Shown: positions 16,594 through 23,633 of the stretch, piece by piece
Numbering within the stretch: the stretch's first letter is position 1
Layout of the letters: each line of letters opens with the position of its first letter
NCBI GenBank assembly: GCA_041583495.1
Contig: JBFHFS010000018.1
Location: 1 to 64,000 of the forward strand
Length of the DNA stretch: 64,000 nucleotides
Origin: JBFHFS01 sp041583495
GTDB lineage: Bacteria; Bacteroidota; Bacteroidia; Bacteroidales; Marinilabiliaceae
Direction of reading: 5' to 3'
Program-made: the position numbers and the translations under genes
The notes under the pieces: generated by a model
Told to the model about the DNA's origin: nothing
Seen by the model: only the letters and a program-made list of their open reading frames with translations
The model's database searches: none

Positions 16594-17196
16594 ATGGTAA
16601 ATCCACAAGAATGGCTCGAATTCGGGCAAAAATTCCACGGGCACAAATGCCCTGCTATGCCAAACGGCTTGCGTGTTGGCGCAGCAGCAATGAACGCACT
16701 TGGGGTTGAACGCACCGGCGACAGCGCTTTACATGCCATCCTCGATCTGGGGGACAATCACTGTGCCACCTGCTTTGGCGACGGAATACAGGTAATCACA
16801 GGTTGCACTTTCGGCAAAGGGAATATTGAGAAAGCCTATAAAGGGAAATGGGCACTTACATTGATCGATAAGAAAACAAACCGGGCTGTGCGTGTTACCC
16901 CAACAGCAGAAGCCATGTTATCGAATAAAAAAACCGCCTTTTTTAAAGATTACCGTGAAAAAGGCGTGCCTCCCACACAAGTTCCTGACGCGGTGGTGGA
17001 ACCTTTGGTCGTTAAAGTTATGAATGCACCCGGGGAGATGATTATGAATATCTCGGAGGTATTCGACTATCAATGGAATCAGCCGGTCCACTCATTTAAC
17101 AGTTTTGTGTGCGAAGAGTGTGGCGAAATGACCGTTATGGAATATGGCCGGGTTAAAGGCGACAAAAAGGTTTGCATGGATTGTGCTGCACAATAA
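16594..17196 (+). CDS. FmdE-family protein with C-terminal zinc ribbon
   Basis: A 200-residue cytoplasmic protein. The N-terminal FmdE domain has GQKFHGHKCPAMPNG (H15, H17, C19), then GDNHCATC (H56, C57, C60) and GCTFGKGN (C71). A C-terminal zinc ribbon is made of CEECGEM and VCMDC. FmdE proteins were named from the formylmethanofuran dehydrogenase operon but are widespread without it. They bind zinc and are thought to have metal or cofactor roles that are not settled. Here no methanofuran pathway is near. It is the last gene of the run and is followed by a terminator at 17237. Confidence 0.8.
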   Translation: MVNPQEWLEFGQKFHGHKCPAMPNGLRVGAAAMNALGVERTGDSALHAILDLGDNHCATCFGDGIQVITGCTFGKGNIEKAYKGKWALTLIDKKTNRAVRVTPTAEAMLSNKKTAFFKDYREKGVPPTQVPDAVVEPLVVKVMNAPGEMIMNISEVFDYQWNQPVHSFNSFVCEECGEMTVMEYGRVKGDKKVCMDCAAQ

Positions 17197-17236
17197 AACC
17201 TCAAAAACCTAATTGTAATTACCATTAAGGGTTGAA

Positions 17237-17274
17237 CAACCGGATGACACAGAAAATAGTCACCCGGTTGTTTT
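17237..17274 (+). terminator. Rho-independent terminator ending the first ars/metal locus
   Basis: A 12-bp stem CAACCGGATGAC / GTCACCCGGTTG with one mismatch encloses a 10-base loop and is followed by a T-run. It lies 40 bases after the FmdE-like gene. The remaining gap to 17547 holds nothing recognisable. Confidence 0.75.
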
Positions 17275-17547
17275 ATAAAATACCCACGCTTATTTTATCT
17301 CTTTGGCCTTCTTTAAGGCAATTCTTGAAATAAGCGGACCTTTAAATTCCCGGTTCTGATTTAGGTTTTATGGCTCATTACCCGGTAAACTCTTTTATAT
17401 TATTCGATGCGGCATTGACCACTAAAGGAAAGGTCGTGAACCTAACAGAAGAGGGCAAACCATTTACAGGGAGCCTCTCCGGTTAAAGGGATTGAGGGTT
17501 GATGAACCAGGGGGGATGGATACCCGACACAAAAGAGTTGGCAACCG

Positions 17548-19086
17548 TTAATTTTTATAATTGGAGATCCAGCCATAAAATAAACTATCCAATTCATCTA
17601 CTTTATCAGGATACCTTTTATTAAGATTGTTTATTTCCGTAGGGTCTTTCTTGATATCATATAAATCCCAAGGCTGATTTTCGCCATGTTTCACAATTTT
17701 CCAACGATCAAGCAGCACCGCACTTCCCTGGCTCCACTGCCAAAATAAAGGTTGTTCTCTCTTTTCAACCTTTCCCTCCAATATTGGGCATAAGCTGACC
17801 CCTCGCATCGGGATAATCTCCTGCCCGTTAAAATGTTCAGGATATTTCGATCCGGTAATTTCCACAATGGTTGGCATAATGTCAATAAAATGGCCCCTGA
17901 AGTCAGAGAAGGAATTGGATTTAATTTTTTCAGGCCACCAGGCAATAAATGGCGTATTAATGCCACCCTCGTAACTGTATGTTTTAAAAAACCGAAATGG
18001 GGTATTACAAACATTCGCCCAATCAGGCCCTAAGGAGATCCAGCGGTCTAAACCACCAATTTCCCCATCATCGTTATCATTTTTTAAGTTGACCACTTCG
18101 GCTGAAGCGCCATTATCTGAAACAAAAAAGACAATACTATTTTCCAGTTGTCCCAATCTCTCTAACTCTTCCAATACCCGACCAATATTTTGATCCATAC
18201 GGTCAATCATCGCGGCATAAACTTCCATTTTTTTGGCTTCAAACGCTTTCTCTTCCGGAGTCAGATTATCCCATGACTTAAACGTGTGTTTTGAAAGGGA
18301 ATAACCTTTATCAATCAACTTCATTTTTAACTGCTTTTGATACCTGGCCTCTCTAATAGGCTCATATCCCCCATCGTACACCCCTTTATATTTGGTAATA
18401 TCTTCAGGCCATGCCATCAAAGGATCATGAGGTGCCGTATAAGCTAAATAAAGAAAAAAAGGTTTCTCCTTTAATGCTGCATCGTTGATATAATCAATGG
18501 CATAATGTGTAAAATAATCGGTCGTATAAAAATCTTTTTCTTCAGGCGTATATCCATGATACAAAACACTATCAATACACCAGGCCCTGGTAGCTGTTTT
18601 TTGTGCCGGTTTTGCTTCATCTTCTCTTTGGGCTCCCGGATTAAAGTAATTACAACATCCATCCTTAAGGCCATAATAGCGATCAAAACCTCTTGTTATT
18701 GGATTTTCTTTCCCATGATGTTTTCCACTCCAATAGGTTAAATATCCGTTTTCACGCAAAACTTCTCCGATGGTTACGGCATTGGTAATGGGACGGTCAT
18801 ATTTTGACCCGTATCCACAATCGTGTGCATAAACGCCTGTAATTAAACTTGCGCGAGACGGAAAACATTTAGATGTATTATGAAACTGCAAAAAACGGAT
18901 CCCTTCATTGGCCAGTTTGTCAAGATTGGGGGTATGAATTTCACTTCCATAACAACCCAGGTCAGACCAACCCATGTCATCGGCACAAATAAGGATAATA
19001 TTGGGTTTTGTTCGATTGGGTTGTTTGGAATAACATCCCATGGATAAAAACAAGGAGACAACAACTGTAAAAACTCTGTTTTTCAT
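17548..19086 (-). CDS. Sulfatase lipoprotein (formylglycine type)
   Basis: A 512-residue protein. The lipobox at LSMGC (C18) implies lipidation. The alkaline-phosphatase fold starts ILICADDMGW (metal Asp residues). The sulfatase signature is CFPSRASLITG, with C74 converted to formylglycine in active enzymes. The FVSDNGAS segment gives further metal ligands. It should hydrolyse sulfate esters of glycans in the periplasm or at the surface. No sulfatase-maturing enzyme is in the window. It stands alone between the FmdE-like gene (convergent) and tetR (divergent). Confidence 0.9.
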   Translation of the reverse strand: MKNRVFTVVVSLFLSMGCYSKQPNRTKPNIILICADDMGWSDLGCYGSEIHTPNLDKLANEGIRFLQFHNTSKCFPSRASLITGVYAHDCGYGSKYDRPITNAVTIGEVLRENGYLTYWSGKHHGKENPITRGFDRYYGLKDGCCNYFNPGAQREDEAKPAQKTATRAWCIDSVLYHGYTPEEKDFYTTDYFTHYAIDYINDAALKEKPFFLYLAYTAPHDPLMAWPEDITKYKGVYDGGYEPIREARYQKQLKMKLIDKGYSLSKHTFKSWDNLTPEEKAFEAKKMEVYAAMIDRMDQNIGRVLEELERLGQLENSIVFFVSDNGASAEVVNLKNDNDDGEIGGLDRWISLGPDWANVCNTPFRFFKTYSYEGGINTPFIAWWPEKIKSNSFSDFRGHFIDIMPTIVEITGSKYPEHFNGQEIIPMRGVSLCPILEGKVEKREQPLFWQWSQGSAVLLDRWKIVKHGENQPWDLYDIKKDPTEINNLNKRYPDKVDELDSLFYGWISNYKN

Positions 19087-19693
19087 AATCTTACTACTCT
19101 TGAGGTTCCTAAATCAGACTCTGATAAACCCAAACTTATTTTGTTTAGTTACTTATAAAGGAAGCTCTTTAATCGGAATAATTACAGTTCATGACAAAAA
19201 ACACGACCTGGTGAAATTCAGCAAACCAAGTGACTAAGTTCAGAATAAAACGCTATCTATAAGCATGTTAACAAACAACCTCCCTCACTCCTTTTATAAA
19301 TAAATTCAACGGATGAATACAAAGTAAGGCATTAATATCAATTCTCAACATGCAGTTTCATGAAAAGTTAACCTGGCAACCGGATGTAACAAACCCATGG
19401 ATATTGCTTTTGGCCCCAACCAGGGCACGGGTCATACAAACAGCAGCACAAATCGAATGGCAAACCCTGGCTAAGCGTAAGAATTTTAGGGCATTATGGT
19501 GACCCCAATAACGAAACCCAGGAACAAACCTTTATCCAGGGGCTGGATACCCTTATGGGAAGGCCCTGAGGTTGAATTTCTGCGTTAAACCTAATCTCCA
19601 AAAGGGTTCTAAAAGGGTAATTTTAAAAGGTTTAAACACCCCAAAAATTACCGTCTATTGGATAGTCGCTTAAAGTTTTAACACAGTTTAATC
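19087..19693. other. Intergenic stretch with possible decayed coding sequence
   Basis: No intact gene. Between about 19390 and 19570 short open runs shift frame repeatedly. One run reads DIAFGPNQGTGHT, and another, in a different frame, reads RILGHYGDPNNETQE. These look protein-like and could be remnants of a flavin-dependent oxidoreductase gene, but the match is too short to name. The part next to the sulfatase start holds no obvious promoter box. Confidence 0.25.
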
Positions 19694-19724
19694 TTGGATG
19701 TTTCTAAACAATTGGTTAGCTTTG
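19694..19724 (+). promoter_or_regulatory. tetR promoter with overlapping near-palindromic operator
   Basis: TTGG (19694-19697), a 19-base spacer and TAGCTTTG (19717-19724) form a good Bacteroidota promoter. The 16-base near-palindrome CTAAACAATTGGTTAG (19704-19719) fills the spacer and overlaps the -7 box, where a repressor would block it. A related site lies at 20325. Confidence 0.65.
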
Positions 19725-19743
19725 CATCGTAAAAAATTTACTT

Positions 19744-20307
19744 ATGCCAAGATCAAAAGCATATAACGAACAAGAAGTTTTGGAAAAAGCCATGAATCTT
19801 TTTTGGAAAAATGGCTATGCCAATACCTCTATGCAAATGCTTGAAAAAGAAATGGGCATCAATAAATTTTCCATTTACGCCAGTTTTGGCAGTAAAGAGG
19901 CATTACTGCAAGAAAGTATTAAGTGTTACGCCAACAAGCTAAACCGAATTATTAAGAAACTGCAAAATGCGGATGGAGGGGTAGCAGCTCTTAAGCAATA
20001 TTTTTACGATTTCATGGAATTCTCCCGGGAAAACGATCTAAAAAAAGGCTGCTTAATTACCAACACAGCTAATGAAGTGATGAAAAAGGATAACCTTGAA
20101 CTGGATAACCTACTCACGCGGTACACCACCGACATTAAAAATGTTTTTGCCGATAAATTGCGTGAAAGTAATATTTACCGCGAAAAAGAAGTCCTCCAAA
20201 AGGCCGATTATTTATTCATTGCCATGTTTGGCTTTTCTTCGGCTACCAAAATATTCACCAAGCCTCAACTGGAGAATTACGTCCATAATATTTTTATGAA
20301 TCTCTAA
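19744..20307 (+). CDS. TetR/AcrR-family transcriptional regulator
   Basis: A 187-residue repressor. The N-terminal helix-turn-helix (about 8-50) reads NEQEVLEKAMNLFWKNGYAN, then MQMLEKEMGINKFSIYASFGSKEALL. The C-terminal all-helical ligand domain includes KKGCLITNTANE, a feature of the TetR subgroup that senses electrophiles or organic compounds. The ligand is unknown. A palindrome overlaps its own promoter, and a matching site precedes the DoxX-like gene 46 bases downstream, so both are probably repressed by it. Confidence 0.9.
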   Translation: MPRSKAYNEQEVLEKAMNLFWKNGYANTSMQMLEKEMGINKFSIYASFGSKEALLQESIKCYANKLNRIIKKLQNADGGVAALKQYFYDFMEFSRENDLKKGCLITNTANEVMKKDNLELDNLLTRYTTDIKNVFADKLRESNIYREKEVLQKADYLFIAMFGFSSATKIFTKPQLENYVHNIFMNL

Positions 20308-20324
20308 ATTTTTTTACCCAATAA

Positions 20325-20340
20325 CAAACCAATCGTTTGG
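20325..20340 (+). promoter_or_regulatory. Second TetR-type operator, before the DoxX-like gene
   Basis: CAAACCAATCGTTTGG, read on the other strand, matches the 19704-19719 site at 13 of 16 positions. It lies 13 bases before the ATG at 20354 in the 46-base gap after tetR. Confidence 0.55.
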
Positions 20341-20353
20341 AAATAATTGACCT

Positions 20354-20791
20354 ATGAATAAAACCCAAAAAACAACTGTAATTATAAGCAGCTTGCTTAT
20401 GGGCCTGGTATTAAGCCGGTTTGCCATTTCCAAACTGACAGGATGGGAGATTTCGGTACAGGCATTTATTGAGATGGCCAAACCGCTGGGCCTTAACCCA
20501 ACCTTCTTCAGAGTTTCTACAGGAGTGTTAATCCTGGTGGTTTTCCTCTCTTATTTAACGACGGCATTTCTTACTTTAGGGACTTTTCAACCGGCAATCA
20601 GCTACCGTAAAATCGCCCTTTTCACCAATGCGTTAGGCTTGCTCACTATGGCAGGAGCTTTATTATCAGAATTCTTTTTGAGAGTTCAGCCAAAAATGCC
20701 TTTGGTTTACATCGCCGTAGGAATCATTCTTTTTTCGGCTATAAACCTATGGATCATAAATAAAAAAACTCATTATGACCAACCAATTTAA
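20354..20791 (+). CDS. DoxX-like four-helix membrane protein
   Basis: A 145-residue protein with four predicted membrane segments (about 8-26, 49-70, 85-105, 112-132). Size and topology fit the DoxX-like family. Its members often accompany redox or detoxification genes, but most have no proven biochemical role. It follows tetR directly and precedes a peroxiredoxin-like gene by 72 bases, so it probably belongs to a TetR-controlled oxidative or electrophile response unit. The family call is moderate because no sharp motif exists. Confidence 0.6.
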   Translation: MNKTQKTTVIISSLLMGLVLSRFAISKLTGWEISVQAFIEMAKPLGLNPTFFRVSTGVLILVVFLSYLTTAFLTLGTFQPAISYRKIALFTNALGLLTMAGALLSEFFLRVQPKMPLVYIAVGIILFSAINLWIINKKTHYDQPI

Positions 20792-20863
20792 GAATTCAAT
20801 ATTGAACGTTGAAAGGGGAATATCCAAATCAGAACATTTAATTTTCAGGAAAAACACAAACAA

Positions 20864-21628
20864 ATGAAAAACTACATTCACCTATCCCTGGCACTACTCC
20901 TAATCGGTGCAAGTGCCTGTAACACCCAAAAAAGAAAGAGTTCAACCACACAAAAAGAAAACACCATGCAAGAAGTAGTGACCACACAGACTGAGGCTTT
21001 AGAAGAACGCAAAACCAATTTTGGTAAAACCGCCGATGAAACGACCAGGCAGATTTACAAAGAAGGATTAGAGGCAGTTGCCCAAAGCGGTATTGTAGAA
21101 ACGGCAAAAAATGTTGGCCATACAGCGCCCGATTTTACCCTTAAGAACGCCATTGGCGAGGCGGTATCATTAAAGGACTATTTAGCCAAAGGCCCGGTGG
21201 TTCTGGTATGGTACCGGGGGGGATGGTGCCCCTATTGCAACATCAACCTACACTATTTGCAGGAAGCACTACCCCACATCAAAGCCCAGGGAGCTAACCT
21301 CTTAGCGCTCACACCCGAGGTCCCCGACCAATCGATGAGCACCACCGAAAAACACCATTTAGACTTTGAAGTTTTAAGTGATCTAAACAACAAAGTGGCC
21401 AAAGAATATGGGGTAGTATTTAAGTTAACCGATGAGGTGGCCAGGATTTATAATGAAAAATTTGACCTAAATGCTCACAATGGAGACTCTTCCAACGAAC
21501 TTCCTCTGGCCGCGACCTATATTATTAATACCGATGGGAAAATAGAATATGCCTTCCTGGATGCCGATTACAGAAACCGGGCAGAACCCTCTGAAATAAT
21601 TGCTTTTCTTAAAAAGATGAAAAGATAA
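20864..21628 (+). CDS. Peroxiredoxin-like (AhpC/TSA-type) lipoprotein
   Basis: A 254-residue protein. The lipobox ends at ASAC (C19), a charged linker follows, and the thioredoxin-fold peroxiredoxin domain spans about 85-254. The active-site loop is YRGGWCPYCNINL (C122, C125), a CxxC form of the peroxidatic site seen in AhpC/TSA-like peroxiredoxin-like proteins. It should reduce peroxides or act as a thiol oxidoreductase in the periplasm. An internal Met (35) could give a cytoplasmic form, but the lipobox favours the upstream start. Its stop codon abuts a 161-bp palindromic element. Confidence 0.8.
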   Translation: MKNYIHLSLALLLIGASACNTQKRKSSTTQKENTMQEVVTTQTEALEERKTNFGKTADETTRQIYKEGLEAVAQSGIVETAKNVGHTAPDFTLKNAIGEAVSLKDYLAKGPVVLVWYRGGWCPYCNINLHYLQEALPHIKAQGANLLALTPEVPDQSMSTTEKHHLDFEVLSDLNNKVAKEYGVVFKLTDEVARIYNEKFDLNAHNGDSSNELPLAATYIINTDGKIEYAFLDADYRNRAEPSEIIAFLKKMKR

Positions 21629-21788
21629 GAAACTGTTTAATTTTTGTTTTTGGAATTAGTTTGGAAGGATTAATTTCTCATCCAAGGCAAAATTGATGCG
21701 AATAGCACCGCTATTTAAAGAAATTTTGCTGCCGAATGAGGGATTAAGCCAACAAAATAAACTAAAGGATAAAATTTAAACAGTTTCT
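21628..21788. repeat. 161-bp MITE-like palindromic element
   Basis: The ends are perfect 13-base inverted repeats, AGAAACTGTTTAA (21628-21640) and TTAAACAGTTTCT (21776-21788). The inverted symmetry continues imperfectly through the whole unit to a central AATAGC-N3-GCTATT hairpin at about 21701-21715, exactly midway. There is no coding capacity. No obvious target-site duplication is visible. It has the form of a miniature inverted-repeat element mobilised by a transposase elsewhere. The left end coincides with the stop codon of the peroxiredoxin gene. Confidence 0.6.
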
Positions 21789-21922
21789 AAGGGCGAAGAA
21801 CCGGACACATAACCTCAAGACCGCTTAGCCCCCCAAAAAAGGGTGACCAACCGGCTCTGAGGAGAGTTAAAAGCCAATAGGCGTTGAAGACCTAAATAGA
21901 ATGAACTGAATATTTCTTTAGA

Positions 21923-21951
21923 TGGCCACAAAAAAAGTGGCCATTTTTTTT
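21923..21951 (+). terminator. Rho-independent terminator before the second ars operon
   Basis: A perfect 7-bp stem TGGCCAC / GTGGCCA with an A7 loop is followed by eight T residues (21944-21951). It insulates the arsenic operon from upstream transcription. Its T-run is shared with the -33 element of the next promoter. Confidence 0.8.
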
Positions 21952-21986
21952 GTTTTAATTCTTCTATGTCGTATGTTTGCGACATA
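21949..21986 (+). promoter_or_regulatory. Promoter and operator of the second ars operon
   Basis: TTTG (21949-21952), a 19-base spacer and TATGTTTG (21972-21979) match the Bacteroidota promoter consensus exactly. The perfect palindrome TATGTCG / CGACATA (21965-21971 and 21980-21986) brackets the 8-base -7 box itself. ArsR binding there would hide the -7 element. The leader to ATG 22006 is about 20 bases. Confidence 0.85.
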
Positions 21987-22005
21987 CAACGCAAAAAAAC
22001 CGATA

Positions 22006-22332
22006 ATGGATAAAAGAGAGATGTTTGATGATGAATTGCAGGAACTGGCTCAGTTCGCCAAGGCCATTTCGCACCCCGCCCGATTGGCCATCTTAAAACA
22101 TTTGTCCGACACAAAGGCCTGTATTTCGGGAGATATCTCGGATTCTTTACCCTTGAGCCGAACAACGGTCTCACAGCATTTGAAAGAGCTTAAAAACATG
22201 GGCCTGATTCATGGAGAAGTGGAAGGGCTTAAAATAAATTACTGTTTATGCGGTTCAACCATTAAAAAATTCAAATCCCTCTTTAATGAATTCTTTGTTG
22301 AAGAATCGTTTTGCATCGACAAACAATGTTAA
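22006..22332 (+). CDS. arsR: ArsR-family arsenic repressor
   Basis: A 108-residue winged-helix protein: ISHPARLAILKHL, a recognition helix around SRTTVSQHLKELKNMGL, then the wing. Cysteines at C39 (DTKACISGD), C80 and C82 (YCLC), C103 and C108 offer As(III) ligands. It lacks the C38-C39 pair of the regulator at 9850, and its operator arms also differ (TATGTCG versus TGTTCG), so the two should not cross-regulate strongly. The frame is open 28 codons upstream, but that stretch contains the promoter, so ATG 22006 is chosen. It is the first gene of arsR-arsC-arsM-acr3. Confidence 0.9.
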   Translation: MDKREMFDDELQELAQFAKAISHPARLAILKHLSDTKACISGDISDSLPLSRTTVSQHLKELKNMGLIHGEVEGLKINYCLCGSTIKKFKSLFNEFFVEESFCIDKQC

Positions 22333-22351
22333 CAATCAAAAAGGATAACAG

Positions 22352-22777
22352 ATGAAGGTATTAGTATTATGCACAGGCAACAGTTGCCGCAGCCAAATGG
22401 CACATGGTTTTTTACAGTCGTTCGACCCCACCCTCACGGTTCGCTCGGCAGGAACCGAAGCCTCGGGTAAGTTGAACTCCAAGGCGGTGAAAGCGATGGC
22501 CGAAATCGGCATCGACATCAGCCATCACACTTCCGACCCGGTGGAGAAATACCTGGGCGAAGAATGGGATTATGTGATTACGGTTTGCGGTGGTGCAAAC
22601 GAGGCGTGCCCTGCATTTATGGGCAAAGTGAAAACACGATTACACATGGGGTTCGATGATCCTTCTCATGCCACCGGAACAGATGAATTTATCTGGAGTG
22701 AGTTTATTAGGGTTCGTGACGCCATAAAAGAGGCCTTTTTCAAATTTTATGTTGAAGAAGTTAAACCCAGGCTATGA
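22352..22777 (+). CDS. arsC: Arsenate reductase, thioredoxin-coupled LMW-phosphatase type
   Basis: A 141-residue cytoplasmic enzyme. The phosphate-binding loop CTGNSCRS holds nucleophile C7, C12 and the Arg. The relay cysteines lie in VCGGANEACP (C79, C86), the pattern of pI258-type ArsC that passes a disulfide to thioredoxin. The reaction is As(V) to As(III). It starts 19 bases after arsR and overlaps arsM by 4 bases. Confidence 0.93.
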   Translation: MKVLVLCTGNSCRSQMAHGFLQSFDPTLTVRSAGTEASGKLNSKAVKAMAEIGIDISHHTSDPVEKYLGEEWDYVITVCGGANEACPAFMGKVKTRLHMGFDDPSHATGTDEFIWSEFIRVRDAIKEAFFKFYVEEVKPRL

Positions 22778-23580
22778 AGGCGAATGAGTTGAAATGGGTG
22801 GTTAAAGAAAAATACGGCGCCATTGCCAAGCAGAATGTTTTGTCTAATCAATCCTCATGCTGTGGCAGTTCAGGATGCTGTGGAGAGATGGAGTTCAGCA
22901 TGATAGGCGATGAATACCTGAACGTTGAAGGGCATGTCCCCGATGCCGACATGGGTTTAGGGTGCGGCATCCCCACCGCGTTTGCCCGGATAAAAAGTGG
23001 CGATACCGTTATTGATTTAGGCTCAGGTGCCGGGAACGATTGTTTTGTAGCGCGGGCAATCGTCGGGGAAAAGGGTAAGGTTATTGGAATCGACATGACC
23101 GAATCGATGATTGAAAAAGCCAGACAGAACAATCAGAAATCGGGCTACAACAATGTTGAATTCCGACTGGGCGAAATTGAGGATTTACCCCTGGCTGACA
23201 GTACAGCCGATGTGGTCATCAGCAATTGTGTGTTAAACCTGGTGCCCAACAAAGAAAAAGCTTTTTCTGAGATTTACCGCGTCTTGAAACCGGGTGCTCA
23301 TCTTTCCATTTCGGATGTGGTTTTAAAGGGCGAGTTTCCCGAAAAAATCAAACAGGCTTCCGAAATGTATGTTGGCTGTGTGGCAGGCGCCATGGAGATA
23401 AGCCATTATCTAAAAGTGATTGGCAACAGTGGCCTGACGAACGTTAAAATTCAAAAAGAAAAGCCGATTCTTATTCCCGACAAAACCTTACTAAACTACC
23501 TGACGCCACAAGAGATTTCTGATTATAAACATTCGGGAAATGGCATTTTTAGCATTACAGTCTATGCTGAAAAGAAATAA
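22774..23580 (+). CDS. arsM: Arsenite S-adenosylmethionine methyltransferase
   Basis: A 268-residue class I methyltransferase. The N-terminal Cys pairs are C29-C30 and C35-C36. GLGCG (C64) is the conserved As(III)-site cysteine, and the SAM motif I is VIDLGSGAGND. Motif II/III follows around SNCVLNLVP, and the later MYVGCVAGA supplies a further conserved Cys. It methylates As(III) to mono-, di- and possibly trimethyl forms using SAM and thiols in the cytoplasm. The ATG overlaps the arsC stop (ATGA), so translation is coupled. The methylated trivalent products would be substrates for the ArsP-type permease at 11678. Confidence 0.92.
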   Translation: MKANELKWVVKEKYGAIAKQNVLSNQSSCCGSSGCCGEMEFSMIGDEYLNVEGHVPDADMGLGCGIPTAFARIKSGDTVIDLGSGAGNDCFVARAIVGEKGKVIGIDMTESMIEKARQNNQKSGYNNVEFRLGEIEDLPLADSTADVVISNCVLNLVPNKEKAFSEIYRVLKPGAHLSISDVVLKGEFPEKIKQASEMYVGCVAGAMEISHYLKVIGNSGLTNVKIQKEKPILIPDKTLLNYLTPQEISDYKHSGNGIFSITVYAEKK

Positions 23581-23633
23581 AACGCTGGAAAGAAATAAAA
23601 CTAAAAATCAAACAATCCTTGAATAATTGCTAT

